In this document: positions 9,352-18,725 of the stretch, in pieces | Layout of the letters: each line of letters starts with the position of its first letter | Position numbering within the stretch: the first letter of the stretch is position 1 | Assembly (NCBI GenBank): GCA_028281535.1 | Contig: JANQJS010000048.1 | Coordinates: 1-64,000, forward strand | Direction of reading: 5' to 3' | Source of the DNA: Sedimentisphaerales bacterium | GTDB taxonomy: Bacteria; Planctomycetota; Phycisphaerae; Sedimentisphaerales; SM23-30 | DNA: 64,000 nucleotides | Position numbers and translations under genes: made by a program | The notes under the pieces: generated by a model | Told to the model about the DNA's origin: nothing | Databases searched by the model: none | What the model saw: the letters and a program-made list of their open reading frames with translations, nothing else

Positions 9352-10314
9352 ATGAATCATAGTACACGACGTCAGTTTATGACATACACAGCAGGTTCAG
9401 CATTAACTTTAGCAGCATCGCCCTACTTAACATCACTTAAGGCCGCTGCGGGACAATATCATATCCCTTTAGGCGGGCCGGTTGATGAAGAAGACGAAAT
9501 AGATCCTGAACGTTGGGCAAAAGCACTTAGCAAACTTGGCTACCGAGCAGCTTATTGGCCAGTGGAAGAAGATGAATCCGATGATCTCATCATGGCCTAC
9601 AAAGAATCTGCACAGAAAGAACGCATTATTATCGGTGAAGTTGGCGCCTGGAGCAATCCAATCAGTCCGGACACCAAACAACAAAAAGAAGCCATTGCTT
9701 ATTGTCAGAAACAACTCACCCTGGCAGATCGAATTGACGCAAATTGCTGCGTTAATATCGCGGGCTCTCGCAAGGCTGACACTATGGGCGATGCACACCC
9801 TGATAATCTGACAAGCGACACATTTGATTTAATCGTTGAAGTCATTCGAAAAATTATCGATGGCGTCAAACCGAAACGCACCTTCTATGCACTCGAAACC
9901 ATGCCCTGGGTTTTTCCAGACTCTATCGATTCCTATGTCAAACTTATCAAAGCCATTGACCGAAAACAATTTGCGGCTCATTTTGACCCCGTCAACCTGG
10001 TCAATTCACCCGAACGATATTTTACGAATGGCAAGATGATCAAATATGGTTTTGAAAAGCTTGGCCCCTATATTAAAAGTTGCCATGCGAAAGATATTGT
10101 GCAAAAAGATGGTTTCCCAATCTATCTACAAGAATGCCAGCCCGGAAAAGGCAAACTGGACTATAAAGTATTTCTCAAAGAACTAAGCAAACTCAAAAAC
10201 GTTCCTTTAATCTTGGAACATTTAGAAAGTCTGGAAGAATACAAAGCAGGAGCAACTTATATCCGAAAAATTGCAAAACAGCAAAACATCGGTATCTCTC
10301 AACCAAAAAACTAG
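9352..10314 (+). CDS. Tat-exported sugar phosphate isomerase/epimerase-like TIM barrel
   Basis: A 320-residue protein. The start NHSTRRQFMTYTAG is a twin-arginine signal with a hydrophobic region to about residue 32, predicting folded export. The rest resembles the xylose isomerase-like TIM-barrel family: the metal-ligand pattern ALETMPWVF near residue 184, FAAHFDPVNLV (about 208) and SCHAKDI (about 245), and the late Glu in LILEHLES (about 287). The substrate is unknown; relatives act on sugars or sugar acids. A ribosome site (GAGGAAG) supports the ATG. It is monocistronic, with a decayed Tat-signal frame just upstream. Confidence 0.85.
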   Translation: MNHSTRRQFMTYTAGSALTLAASPYLTSLKAAAGQYHIPLGGPVDEEDEIDPERWAKALSKLGYRAAYWPVEEDESDDLIMAYKESAQKERIIIGEVGAWSNPISPDTKQQKEAIAYCQKQLTLADRIDANCCVNIAGSRKADTMGDAHPDNLTSDTFDLIVEVIRKIIDGVKPKRTFYALETMPWVFPDSIDSYVKLIKAIDRKQFAAHFDPVNLVNSPERYFTNGKMIKYGFEKLGPYIKSCHAKDIVQKDGFPIYLQECQPGKGKLDYKVFLKELSKLKNVPLILEHLESLEEYKAGATYIRKIAKQQNIGISQPKN

Positions 10315-10409
10315 TTTATATACTTTTTGCAAGCATCGTTTACTGTTTTACCAAAAGTGAAGTGCCGAGCTCCTTGCTAAATAATCGCAACGAAAAATGG
10401 CAAACGCTA

Positions 10410-11516
10410 CTAGTTGGCAATATCCCGCATCATCGTCTCAAGTGCGTCGCTGTTGGGTGAATGCTCCATCGCTACAGTTTTCTTGATCACTTCTTCTTTA
10501 TATAGACGACACAGTGATTGATTAAAGCAATGCATATGATCATGACCTTGTGCAATCACCTCAGCGATTTTCGGTTGATCTTCAGGATCGAGGATATATT
10601 TACTTATCGCAGGATTGTTAATCAATACCTCTGTGGCTGGAACGCGACCTGAACCGTCACGATTCGGAAGGAGCATTTGGTTCATGATCGCAACCAAATT
10701 GTTACTCAGGTTGGAACGAACGCCTTGTTTTTCATCTTCAGGAAAAAAGTTTAAAATTCGATCCAATGTTGCAGTCGCTGTTGCTGTATGAAGTGTTGTA
10801 AGGACTAAGTGACCTGTTTCAGCCGAAGCAATGGCACTACGTACGGTATCAATATCTCGCATTTCACCAACCAGAATAATATCAGGATCTTCACGCACCA
10901 CCGCCTTGAGGGCCATCTTAAAGGTCGAATAATCTTCCCCCAGCTCCCTTTGGTTGATCAAAGAACGCTTAGGCGTAAACACATATTCCACGGGATCTTC
11001 GATCGTCACAATATGTTTCATCTCGGTCGAATTGATTCGATCAATCATACAAGCCAGCGTCGTGGATTTACCACTGCCTGTTTCCCCTCCAATGATGATA
11101 ATCCCTTTGGGACGCAGATGAACAATTTCACCATAGATATCTGGCAAGTTAATATCTTTATAGGATGGCACAACCGGATTGATTCGACGCATACAACAGG
11201 ATAATTTTCCCGCAGAGCGAAACAACTGCACTCGATAACGGGAGGTGAGCTTATCTTTACGCACATCATTGGTTTCGTATGAAAAATCAGCACTACCATC
11301 TTCTTCATAGCGAGTCATTACACGTTCTTTTTTATCAGCAAAACAAGGGGACAACAGCTTCATCATTTGATCATTATTTAAAATGGGATCTTCCAGTGTT
11401 CGCAATCCTTCCGGCATACGAATATAGGTATGGCTACCCGTTTTAAAATGAATATCTGATGCACCATGTTGTTCGACCGCTTTGAAATACTCGATAATTT
11501 TTGGATGTTGTGACAT
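10410..11516 (-). CDS. pilT: PilT-type retraction ATPase
   Basis: A 368-residue hexameric secretion-type ATPase. Visible are Walker A GGETGSGKST (about 141-150), the Asp box FTIEDP-like segment VTIEDPVEY, Walker B IILVGEMRD, and the His box HLVLTTLHTATATATLDR, followed by the AIMNQMLLP region typical of PilT. The N-terminal domain (ASDIHFKTGSH) is the PilT-type PAS-like part, and there is no long GspE-like N-terminus. PilT depolymerises type IV pilin to retract pili. No other pilus genes are in the window. A close paralogue such as PilU is possible. Confidence 0.88.
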   Translation of the reverse strand: MSQHPKIIEYFKAVEQHGASDIHFKTGSHTYIRMPEGLRTLEDPILNNDQMMKLLSPCFADKKERVMTRYEEDGSADFSYETNDVRKDKLTSRYRVQLFRSAGKLSCCMRRINPVVPSYKDINLPDIYGEIVHLRPKGIIIIGGETGSGKSTTLACMIDRINSTEMKHIVTIEDPVEYVFTPKRSLINQRELGEDYSTFKMALKAVVREDPDIILVGEMRDIDTVRSAIASAETGHLVLTTLHTATATATLDRILNFFPEDEKQGVRSNLSNNLVAIMNQMLLPNRDGSGRVPATEVLINNPAISKYILDPEDQPKIAEVIAQGHDHMHCFNQSLCRLYKEEVIKKTVAMEHSPNSDALETMMRDIAN

Positions 11517-11698
11517 GGCATATTTCCTATCTGTTCCGTTTCTATCAGAAATGACTTAAGGAACATTATAGACCAAACCATCAACATCTGCAAGCAACAA
11601 GATAAAATTATCTCATGATGTTATTTAAACGCATTGTTACAGAACAACTAATTCTAAAGATTAAAATAAACTTTCAGTTTAAGTAACAATCAAAAGAA

Positions 11699-12139
11699 TT
11701 AATGATGCATCACAACTTTGGGCATATGATAGCGAATGAGTTGTGCGACTTCTTCCATATCATGGTTTTCCAGGTAGTCAATAAATACCGGCCAGGGTGG
11801 AATATTACTTCGATAAGGATGATCGCAGTGACCATTGAACATGCCGCCACCTGGATCTCTGCTAAGACCGCCACCGGGACCAAGATAAAGTCCTCCCTCT
11901 GGATCATGTGACAATCCACCGCCATGACCATGATAAAGACCACCACCTGGATCTGGCGACAGCCCGCCGCCTGGACCAACATAAAGACCACCTCCGGGAT
12001 CTTTGCTGAGTCCACCATTGAGGCCATTGCTGGCACCTCCATGCGGCCCCGTATACATTCCACCGCCTTCACCTGTGAATAATCCGCCGCCTGGACCACT
12101 ATATTGATCTCGTGGCCATGTGTTACGATGTGACATCAT
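11699..12139 (-). CDS. Octapeptide-repeat glycine-rich protein
   Basis: A 146-residue protein. Residues 15-102 are eleven consecutive 8-residue units of the form (G/D)PGGG(L/M)(Y/S/F)x. Units 4-11 mostly alternate GGGLS-xD and GGGLY-xG, giving a 16-residue super-period. A 44-residue C-terminal part follows (NIPPWPVFIDYLENHDMEEV), which looks like a small helical domain. No signal peptide is seen. A perfect ribosome site (AAGGAGG) lies 3 nt from the first ATG and 6 nt from the second, so translation may start at 12136. The function is unknown; a turn-rich or collagen-like fold and protein contacts are possible. Confidence 0.7.
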   Translation of the reverse strand: MMSHRNTWPRDQYSGPGGGLFTGEGGGMYTGPHGGASNGLNGGLSKDPGGGLYVGPGGGLSPDPGGGLYHGHGGGLSHDPEGGLYLGPGGGLSRDPGGGMFNGHCDHPYRSNIPPWPVFIDYLENHDMEEVAQLIRYHMPKVVMHH

Positions 12140-12246
12140 GCACCTCCTTTGCCTCGTAAGGCAAGATAAGATGTTTAGCCATTAGACCTGAGCCTATACT
12201 AAAGTATACCACATCTTTGATGAGGTGCACAAAATATCACGAGAAA

Positions 12247-13041
12247 TTACGAGCAACACTTGCGACGAAGCACGGCTATCCCACCTAAAGATAATAATGA
12301 TAATGTTACAGGTTCAGGAATCGTATAGGTTTCAATGATCACATTATCAACAGCCATCTGGGTTAACGATGAGTTTTTTAGTGAAGCCAAAGTGATAGCC
12401 TGAAAATCCATACCTGGATTAAATTCAAAATCAAGGACTGTTTGGTACCAATTATAATCTATCTCAGTTGTGATAGAACCAAATGGATCAAGATAAAGGT
12501 CTTCGTGCGTCGGTCCATTATATGAAGGGTCCGACGTTTCATAATCCAACTCGATCCAAAAAGTGTCAGGCAAATCATTGGAGACCATGGGACGCCAGGT
12601 AACTTGCATATGAACGAATGTTTGCGAATTAAGATGCTGCGTAATAATATTATTTAAATCCCATGATCCGGCACTTACATCTGTTAATACACCAAATCGT
12701 CCAATCCAAACATCCGCATAATTTGAGGGCGTTGGCCAGGAGAGAACTGAAAATAATTGCGATGAAAAATGGGTCGCTTGGGCAGGTGCAGGATCAAACC
12801 CTTCAGCATATTCTAACAAAGGATCAGTAAATCCAGCGGGACCAGACACGAACCACGAGGTATCAGGTACATCGTAACGGCTATCAGCATGACTGGTATC
12901 TACCACATTTGTATCATAGGACCACTGTGAGTAAGTCGACCCCGGTAAATTTCGAAAACTTGCAGGTGATAAATCAACCCCCTGAACATGAATAGCACAA
13001 CAAAAAATAACACCCAGACCACATAACAATCTCTCTCTCAT
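12247..13041 (-). CDS. PEP-CTERM sorted exoprotein
   Basis: This 264-residue protein has an N-terminal signal (LLCGLGVIFCCAIHVQG) and ends with the tripartite PEP-CTERM tail: IPEPVTLSL, a hydrophobic stretch LLSLGGIAVL and a basic end RRKCCS. Such tails are recognised by exosortase, whose gene is not in the window. The body is beta-rich, with a segment like a lectin or carbohydrate-binding jelly roll (FNPGMDFQAITLASL, MAVDNVIIETY). It is monocistronic. The likely site is the outer surface; the ligand is unknown. Confidence 0.82.
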   Translation of the reverse strand: MRERLLCGLGVIFCCAIHVQGVDLSPASFRNLPGSTYSQWSYDTNVVDTSHADSRYDVPDTSWFVSGPAGFTDPLLEYAEGFDPAPAQATHFSSQLFSVLSWPTPSNYADVWIGRFGVLTDVSAGSWDLNNIITQHLNSQTFVHMQVTWRPMVSNDLPDTFWIELDYETSDPSYNGPTHEDLYLDPFGSITTEIDYNWYQTVLDFEFNPGMDFQAITLASLKNSSLTQMAVDNVIIETYTIPEPVTLSLLSLGGIAVLRRKCCS

Positions 13042-13292
13042 CTCTTTAATCTCCTCTGTTTTTTTGACACGACCTAAATAGTGGCAAGAGCTCTCTTCCT
13101 CTCTAACCTAGCCATTCAAAAACACTTATAATTGAATTACCCGAACACGTTTATCGTGATATTTGCATTGTATCTGATCTGGCCAATAGGTCAATCAGAA
13201 TTTCGGATTTGACGCCATGGGGGCCTCTTGTTTTTGTCACCTTTTTCAGATAAAATATTGGTACTCAGTAAACCCCTAAATCGGAGCCAATA

Positions 13293-14993
13293 ATGACTTC
13301 AAATCGACGCCAATTACCCATCGTTTTTTTAATACTTTGCATTGCTATAATTTTTTCAAGTTTCACTCCCCTGCTAAGTGCAAATGATAACGTGATTGGT
13401 AACTGGAAATTAAACATGAACCGTGGCGACCGCAGCATGCCTATTCAAATTTCCATTAAACAAAATGAAGCGGGACAATTAACAGGTACATTAAAATCGG
13501 CTAAAGGAAACCGCCCATTGCAAAACATCCGTTTTGCGAATGGCATATTACAATTTGAGGACTTGCGAGAACGTAATGGATTTACCACCAAAAACAGTTT
13601 TCATGGAACCATTGTGAATGACCAAATTGAAGGGACCATCAAAAACCATCGTGGTAACACATCCATTTCAGGCCAAAGAAGCATGGTCGATCCTGATGCC
13701 CTGAGGGCGATTCTGGGCGAATGGGAAATGACAATGACCTTTGGTGATCGTGATTTTGAAGCACTCATCATTATTCGATTAAATAATGAAAATGAACTCG
13801 TGGGCATGTGGGAAACTGAGCGAGGTAACCAGAACTTGAGTGATGTTTCTTTTGAAGATGGTGTTTTACGATTTGCTCGCGTGCGTGAACGAAATGGAGA
13901 AACACGTCGTTCCCTATTCGAAGGAAAGATCGAAAATAAGGAACTCAAAGGCACACTATCATCAAGGCGAGGAACACTCGATGCTATTGGACATAAAATC
14001 CAAAACTTTGAAGATAATGAAATGGATGAATTGGCTGGCAAATGGCTGGTTGAAATGCATATTGAAGAGGAAAATGAAACGTTTGCCTTTGTGATGTCCA
14101 TCGAAGAAGAGGATGGTAAGTTTGATGTCTACTGGGACAGTGAAGCATTTGGCAAAAGCAAAATCAATAAAATGTCATTTGATGGCAGCAAATTCGAATT
14201 TACTCGCCGAGAAAATGATGGCGAGGAATCATTTGAAATTTCTTTAATCGGAGAATACAAAGATGAACAACTCATCGGTGTCGTCGAGGGTCCCTGGGGT
14301 ACGTTTAATGCTAAAGGCACTCGCATGGAAGATGATGACGAAATGGAGTTTGGCGAAGAGGACGAAAACGACCCAGTTGTTCAGTTGATACGAAAAGTTA
14401 AGAGTGGCGAACTATCCGGTGAGCAAGCCTGGGATCAATGGTACCAGCTCATGGATGAAATTAAACAGGCTCCTGAAGCCCAAGAAGACGAAGAAACAAT
14501 GAACCTCGTAAATAGCACTTTTGAGATGTCAGAAGCAATCAAAAAGAAAGATCTCACCAAAGAACAAGCTTGGGATAATCTTTTGAAGATTCTAGCGGTA
14601 CTTAGAGAAGGTGACGAAGAGGAAGTTAAAAACGAACGATTCAGCGAATTAAGGCCAGCAGGAGAAGAGACCATCCAGAAATCTGCCATTGGCACTTGGG
14701 ATATTTATATCGAAAATACCACCGGTGGTATAGATCAAAAGACACTAACGATCCGCAAGGATCTTACGGCAACCTTAACGACCCAAGCAGGCGAATCGCA
14801 AGAAGTAAAGATCCAAATCGAATCCAGTTCATTCGTGTTCAATTTCAAAATGAAAGATAATGCTGGCGTTGAACATTCGGTTGAATTTGTCGCCCGAATG
14901 AAAGGCAGTGATTTCTTTACTGGTGAACATGAAACGCCAGATCGCTTTAATTTTGAATTTGAAGGTATCAAACGGGAAAATAATTCCGGTTGA
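13293..14993 (+). CDS. Secreted protein with four tandem beta-barrel-like repeats
   Basis: A 566-residue exported protein with signal peptide 1-30 (ending near LLSA). Four related ~95-residue modules are visible, beginning IGNWKLNMN (about 35), LGEWEMTMT (141), LAGKWLVEM (247) and IGTWDIYIE (468). Each has a GxW opening and alternating strands; the first two end in GTIKNHRGN and GTLSSRRGT. Modules 3 and 4 are separated by an acidic helical linker (345-460) with two copies of GE(Q)AWDQ/KEQAWDN. The GxW start recalls lipocalin-like barrels. No enzyme motif is seen. A ribosome site (CGGAGCC) supports the ATG. Confidence 0.75.
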   Translation: MTSNRRQLPIVFLILCIAIIFSSFTPLLSANDNVIGNWKLNMNRGDRSMPIQISIKQNEAGQLTGTLKSAKGNRPLQNIRFANGILQFEDLRERNGFTTKNSFHGTIVNDQIEGTIKNHRGNTSISGQRSMVDPDALRAILGEWEMTMTFGDRDFEALIIIRLNNENELVGMWETERGNQNLSDVSFEDGVLRFARVRERNGETRRSLFEGKIENKELKGTLSSRRGTLDAIGHKIQNFEDNEMDELAGKWLVEMHIEEENETFAFVMSIEEEDGKFDVYWDSEAFGKSKINKMSFDGSKFEFTRRENDGEESFEISLIGEYKDEQLIGVVEGPWGTFNAKGTRMEDDDEMEFGEEDENDPVVQLIRKVKSGELSGEQAWDQWYQLMDEIKQAPEAQEDEETMNLVNSTFEMSEAIKKKDLTKEQAWDNLLKILAVLREGDEEEVKNERFSELRPAGEETIQKSAIGTWDIYIENTTGGIDQKTLTIRKDLTATLTTQAGESQEVKIQIESSSFVFNFKMKDNAGVEHSVEFVARMKGSDFFTGEHETPDRFNFEFEGIKRENNSG

Positions 14994-15101
14994 TCTGAAC
15001 CCTTTTAAAATATCATTCTACTTGATACATTCGCAATAATTTGCGATAATAGTTTTAATCAGTCTCTTAATACTTCACATCTAAACACAGGAGACAAGAA
15101 T

Positions 15102-15572
15102 ATGATTAAGATGAATCACATCCTATACCCTACCGATTTTTCGGAACATAGTCGCAGTGCGCTTCCCTATGCACTCAAAATGGCTCAGGAATTTGATTCG
15201 ACGCTTCACTGCCTGCATGTCGTAGATGAGGCCTATCAACATCTGGTTAGCAGCGGCGATTATCTGGGAGCTCATGTGGAGATTACCGAAGATTTCTGGG
15301 AACCTTCTTTAAAAAAACTGGGTGAGTTTACTGAAGAACATATCAAAGGACATGTTGATAAAATAGTCTCACATCAAGTTACTGGCCGACCTTTTTTGGA
15401 AATTATTCGCTACGCACAAGAGCATACAATTAATATGATCGTGATTGCAACCCATGGCCACAGCGGCCTGGCGACCATGCTTCTTGGCAGCGTCACTGAA
15501 AAAGTGGTTCGCAAAGCCCCTTGTCCAGTACTTACAATTCGTGTTCCGGGCCACAAATTTGTGATGCCTTAA
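15102..15572 (+). CDS. Universal stress protein UspA family
   Basis: A single-domain 156-residue UspA protein. It opens with ILYPTDFSEHSRSALPYAL and has the ATP-binding pattern GHSGLATMLLGSVTEKVVRKAPCPVL near residues 125-150 (G-2x-G-9x-G-(S/T)), so ATP binding is likely. Such proteins respond to starvation and oxidative or respiratory stress. A ribosome site (ACAGGAGAC) lies upstream. It is monocistronic, between two secreted-protein genes. Confidence 0.9.
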   Translation: MIKMNHILYPTDFSEHSRSALPYALKMAQEFDSTLHCLHVVDEAYQHLVSSGDYLGAHVEITEDFWEPSLKKLGEFTEEHIKGHVDKIVSHQVTGRPFLEIIRYAQEHTINMIVIATHGHSGLATMLLGSVTEKVVRKAPCPVLTIRVPGHKFVMP

Positions 15573-15675
15573 TTTTATTGAAATACATTTTGATTTCCTA
15601 TAAAATGATGTCCTGTCGAATTTCCCTTCACAGGGTCGGTTAGAATTCAAAATCAACTAAAGTATTGGAGAAAGT

Positions 15676-17328
15676 ATGTGTCGCTATAACCATTGGGGCA
15701 GATCTCTTGTATTATCCATTTGCATTGTATCTATCTCGTTGGCGACACAACCACAACAGGGAGAATTTGGTGGTGGCGAATTATATTCGAATCAGTCCCC
15801 TTGCCTGACACAAGCTGATCATGATCATGCCGCAGCATGTGTAACGATGTATGAAGAAAACTTTGGCCCGATCTCCAGCAATCAACTATTTGCTCCATTG
15901 CTGGCTCCTGATCTATTTACATTTTATCCTATGGGAGGCAGGTTCAATAAAGATAATTTTGTCACCAACTTTGTTGACCTCAATAGCGGCCCTGGCATTT
16001 TAGATTATACTTGCAATAACATCACTTACGATGGGCATGATGCTCAAGATGTTGCCTTACGAAGTTTTGGAGAACAGTTAGTAGGAGTACCTATTTTTGC
16101 CGCACTTGATGGCACGGTCATTGGCACACAAGATGGTTATGACGACATGAACACGCAAGCACTGGGCCAGCCCTCCAATTATGTCATTATCGATCATGGC
16201 AATGGACGCGTTTGTTATTATTGGCATATGCGAAAAAATAGCGTTGCTGTTTCTGTGGGGCAACAAGTCAAGGCAGGTGAACAAATTGGCCTGGTTGGAT
16301 CAAGCGGCAATAGTACAGGACCTCACCTGCACTTCGCAACCTATGACAATGGAAATGTTTTTGAACCCTTTGCAGGCCCGTGCCGCTCTGGCTCGAGTGG
16401 TTTTGCATTACAACCGACTTTTAATTCTTCGCTATATGTTTATGATTTTGGTGTCAATAATAGTACACTGAATGGCTTTACACCACCATTTGAATTTCCA
16501 CGCGAAGTACAAATTATGTACAACGAAAACCCGGCTTATTTTTGGATGATATTGCCACAACTTCCTGCCTTTAGTAATTGGCAAATACAGTTGCGCCGCC
16601 CGAACAATACGATAGCAACAACATTTGGTAATTCATTTGGCAATCCTAATGAATACCATTGGTCCTGGTGGTGGTTTAGTGTGAATCACAATGCAAATTT
16701 AAGTATGTTAGGTGAATGGGATTTTGTGTTTTATGTCAATGGTCAAAAAATCATTGACGCCCCATTTATTATGACGAATAATTTCAATCCAAATTTTAAT
16801 CGGCCCCCTAATCCCATTACCGTTGCATTTGATCCGGCAATGCCAACGTCCAATGATGTTCTTACTTGCAATGTGAATACCTCTTTGATTTATGACGATC
16901 CTGATTATGATCTTCTTAGCTACATCTATGTTTGGAAAGTCAATGGCGTTATTGTACGTCAAATTGAAAGTGCCGCACATTCTGATATGCTCGCTTGCCA
17001 GACAGCCAGTCCCGGGGATACGATTACTTGTGAAGTAACACCCAGCGATGGTACCTCGCAAGGTCCCATGGCAAGTGTTACAGCTTTGGCCAATTGTCCC
17101 TATTCATTATTGGGCGACATTGATCAAAATTGTAAAGTGGATCTGAATGATTTTGTCAGCCTCTCTGATTTGTGGCTAGACATAAATGCTCCATGCCCAC
17201 CAGCAGATTGGCCGGAAGACCTGAATAATGATTGCATTGTGAATGTTGAGGATCTTAAGTTACTCATTTCCAATTGGCTTACCAATTGCTTAGCAACTCC
17301 TGGCCATCCATCTTGCATTGAACTTTAA
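15676..17328 (+). CDS. Secreted M23-type peptidase with dockerin-like tail
   Basis: A 550-residue exported protein with signal peptide 1-24. An M23 (LytM-like) domain covers about residues 110-235: GHDAQD for the first zinc ligands, ALDGTVIG and VIIDHGNGRVCYYWHM, and the diagnostic GPHLHFATY near 215. It is likely a zinc endopeptidase acting on cell wall or extracellular peptide links. A middle beta-sandwich region follows (about 250-475), then two dockerin-like segments (LGDIDQNCKVDLNDFVSLSD and DLNNDCIVNVEDLKLLISNW). One His-Asp spacing is unusual, so activity is not certain. Confidence 0.85.
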   Translation: MCRYNHWGRSLVLSICIVSISLATQPQQGEFGGGELYSNQSPCLTQADHDHAAACVTMYEENFGPISSNQLFAPLLAPDLFTFYPMGGRFNKDNFVTNFVDLNSGPGILDYTCNNITYDGHDAQDVALRSFGEQLVGVPIFAALDGTVIGTQDGYDDMNTQALGQPSNYVIIDHGNGRVCYYWHMRKNSVAVSVGQQVKAGEQIGLVGSSGNSTGPHLHFATYDNGNVFEPFAGPCRSGSSGFALQPTFNSSLYVYDFGVNNSTLNGFTPPFEFPREVQIMYNENPAYFWMILPQLPAFSNWQIQLRRPNNTIATTFGNSFGNPNEYHWSWWWFSVNHNANLSMLGEWDFVFYVNGQKIIDAPFIMTNNFNPNFNRPPNPITVAFDPAMPTSNDVLTCNVNTSLIYDDPDYDLLSYIYVWKVNGVIVRQIESAAHSDMLACQTASPGDTITCEVTPSDGTSQGPMASVTALANCPYSLLGDIDQNCKVDLNDFVSLSDLWLDINAPCPPADWPEDLNNDCIVNVEDLKLLISNWLTNCLATPGHPSCIEL

Positions 17329-17380
17329 ATTGTCGATTTTAACCTTTGCTATAACAGGTTTTATCACAGCATTTATTTTA

Positions 17381-17410
17381 TTGAACAATTCACTTAAATT
17401 AACGTAAAAT
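17381..17410 (+). promoter_or_regulatory. Promoter of msrB, implying a leaderless mRNA
   Basis: TTGAAC (17381-17386) and TAAAAT (17405-17410) with an 18-bp spacer. The ATG of msrB is at 17416, so a start site 6-7 bp after the -10 box would fall on or next to the start codon. There is no room for a usual ribosome site. Confidence 0.5.
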
Positions 17411-17415
17411 AAGGT

Positions 17416-18006
17416 ATGAAAGACACACACCGTAAAACCTTATTATTTTCGTTACTGATATGTACCAGCGTTATATTCATCGCGGTCTCATGTAATAGAA
17501 GCTCTTACCAGCAGTCGGAGAAAAATTCAATGACTCAGGAACAGATTGACAATACACCAACCGAACTGATTTCAATTACTGATTACGAAACAGGTAAAAC
17601 GGAATCTTTACCTAAGGTCCTCAAAACTGATGATCAATGGCGAGAGTTACTCAGTTCACAGGAATATTATGTGGCTCGTCAAAGTGGTACAGAGCGTGCC
17701 TTTACGGGCGAATATTATGATCACAAAGGAAAAGGTGTTTATCAATGTGTTGGCTGTAAAACAGATCTCTATCCAAGTGAAACCAAATTTAATTCAGGAA
17801 CAGGCTGGCCTAGTTTTTACGCACCTGTTGCTGACAATAATATAAAAACTATTTCAGATACGTCTCATGGCATGACACGAACAGAATTGCTTTGTGCACG
17901 TTGTGATAGCCATTTGGGTCATGTCTTTAACGATGGCCCAGCCCCGACGGGGATGAGACATTGCATCAACTCAGCCTCACTTAAATTTGTTGAAACCGAA
18001 AAATAG
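17416..18006 (+). CDS. msrB: Peptide-methionine (R)-S-oxide reductase, lipoprotein form
   Basis: MsrB reduces methionine-R-sulfoxide in proteins. The 196 residues start with a lipoprotein signal (IFIAVSC, Cys at about 26), so the enzyme is probably anchored outside the cytoplasm. The catalytic domain (about 65-190) shows the zinc pairs CVGC and CARC, the FNSGTGWPSF signature, HLGHVFNDGP and the catalytic Cys in RHCINSASL. No fused MsrA is present. Its TAG stop is immediately followed by an interspersed repeat. Confidence 0.93.
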   Translation: MKDTHRKTLLFSLLICTSVIFIAVSCNRSSYQQSEKNSMTQEQIDNTPTELISITDYETGKTESLPKVLKTDDQWRELLSSQEYYVARQSGTERAFTGEYYDHKGKGVYQCVGCKTDLYPSETKFNSGTGWPSFYAPVADNNIKTISDTSHGMTRTELLCARCDSHLGHVFNDGPAPTGMRHCINSASLKFVETEK

Positions 18007-18090
18007 CACAGGCATTCGCCTGCTTTAACGCCGCGATCATTCTTTAAGTAACCCGTTCACGCTGTTCACTATTTTCCAGACGAGACATGT
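18007..18090 (+). repeat. Interspersed palindromic element, copy 4, after msrB stop
   Basis: CAGGCATTCGCCTG (18009-18022) is followed by TTTAACGCCGCGATCATTC, TAACCCGTTCACGCTGTTC and CGAGACATG (18081-18089). It starts right after the msrB stop codon. A TGACATACTGACAAGGC motif follows at 18117-18133; the same or its reverse complement lies near 26114, 28180 and 29294. Confidence 0.75.
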
Positions 18091-18152
18091 AGTGTAAACA
18101 ACCCCTCTTACAAGTCTGACATACTGACAAGGCTTTTGTTATTGATTATATC

Positions 18153-18195
18153 GGATGGCAGCCTCATCTTGATTTATCAAGATGGAGATAATGCC
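18153..18195. repeat. Second repeat family (GGATGGCAGCCTCA), copy 1
   Basis: GGATGGCAGCCTCA is followed at once by the hairpin CATCTTGAT/ATCAAGATG. Other copies, with different hairpins, are at 28098 and 29209. Confidence 0.6.
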
Positions 18196-18376
18196 TTTCG
18201 CCTACGTCATTACTAACTCAAACTAGTTAAGTTAAGGCTACCACACAATAGTCATTGTTAATGTACAACAACCCCACCAACTACTCTCCTAACCATTTAT
18301 CTTTAAAGGATCTCTAAAGCCTCTAATAGGGCCGATAACATCGGTTGTAAGATTTTGAAAAAAAACGAACTCTTTC

Positions 18377-18404
18377 TTGACATAAAGGTAAAGTATTGTA
18401 TACT
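18377..18404 (+). promoter_or_regulatory. Strong sigma-70-like promoter of an orphan transcript
   Basis: A perfect TTGACA (18377-18382) and TATACT (18399-18404) with a 16-bp spacer, in a gene-free region and followed about 290 bp later by a strong terminator. Confidence 0.65.
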
Positions 18405-18410
18405 AAATAT

Positions 18411-18722
18411 ACGATAAGAGTAATGGAACAAGTAAATAGGAGAATCTGATGAGAAGAAGAATCAGAACAGGTTAGGGAAACGTGCCGTGAATAGATTTTT
18501 ATAACTTTAACAGGAGAACTGTTTGAACGAATCATAGGCATAAAACATTCAAGCAATGGTGGTTTTTGGAAATTTAGCATCATTAGCAAAACGCATAAGC
18601 CGTAAAACAAACGTAACCCACTTATTAAAAGTGGTTGGGACAAAACATAGTCAATAAATGGATGACATGCTAAAACCAAAATGACACCAACAAGGGCCCG
18701 AGCAACATTGCGGGCCCTTTTG
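18411..18722 (+). ncRNA. Candidate small RNA or micro-peptide transcript
   Basis: A ~310-nt unit is defined by a consensus promoter upstream and a rho-independent terminator at its end. It contains a possible micro-ORF with a good ribosome site (AGGAG before an 8-codon frame MRRRIRTG near 18449) and a 33-codon frame at 18556-18657 without one. It matches none of tmRNA, SRP RNA or RNase P by the conserved words I know. It may be a regulatory RNA, a leader-peptide unit or a very small protein gene. Confidence 0.4.
18692..18721 (+). terminator. Rho-independent terminator
   Basis: AAGGGCCCG (18692-18700) pairs with CGGGCCCTT (18711-18719) over a 10-nt loop, followed by TTTT. It ends the orphan transcription unit. 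Confidence 0.8.
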
Positions 18723-18725
18723 CAT

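Noticed and set aside
18323-18679. Leftward frame of 118 codons
   Set aside because: It is antisense to the orphan transcription unit and its promoter, with no ribosome site and no recognised domain.
18411-18722. tmRNA, SRP RNA or RNase P RNA
   Set aside because: None of the conserved words of these RNAs are visible.
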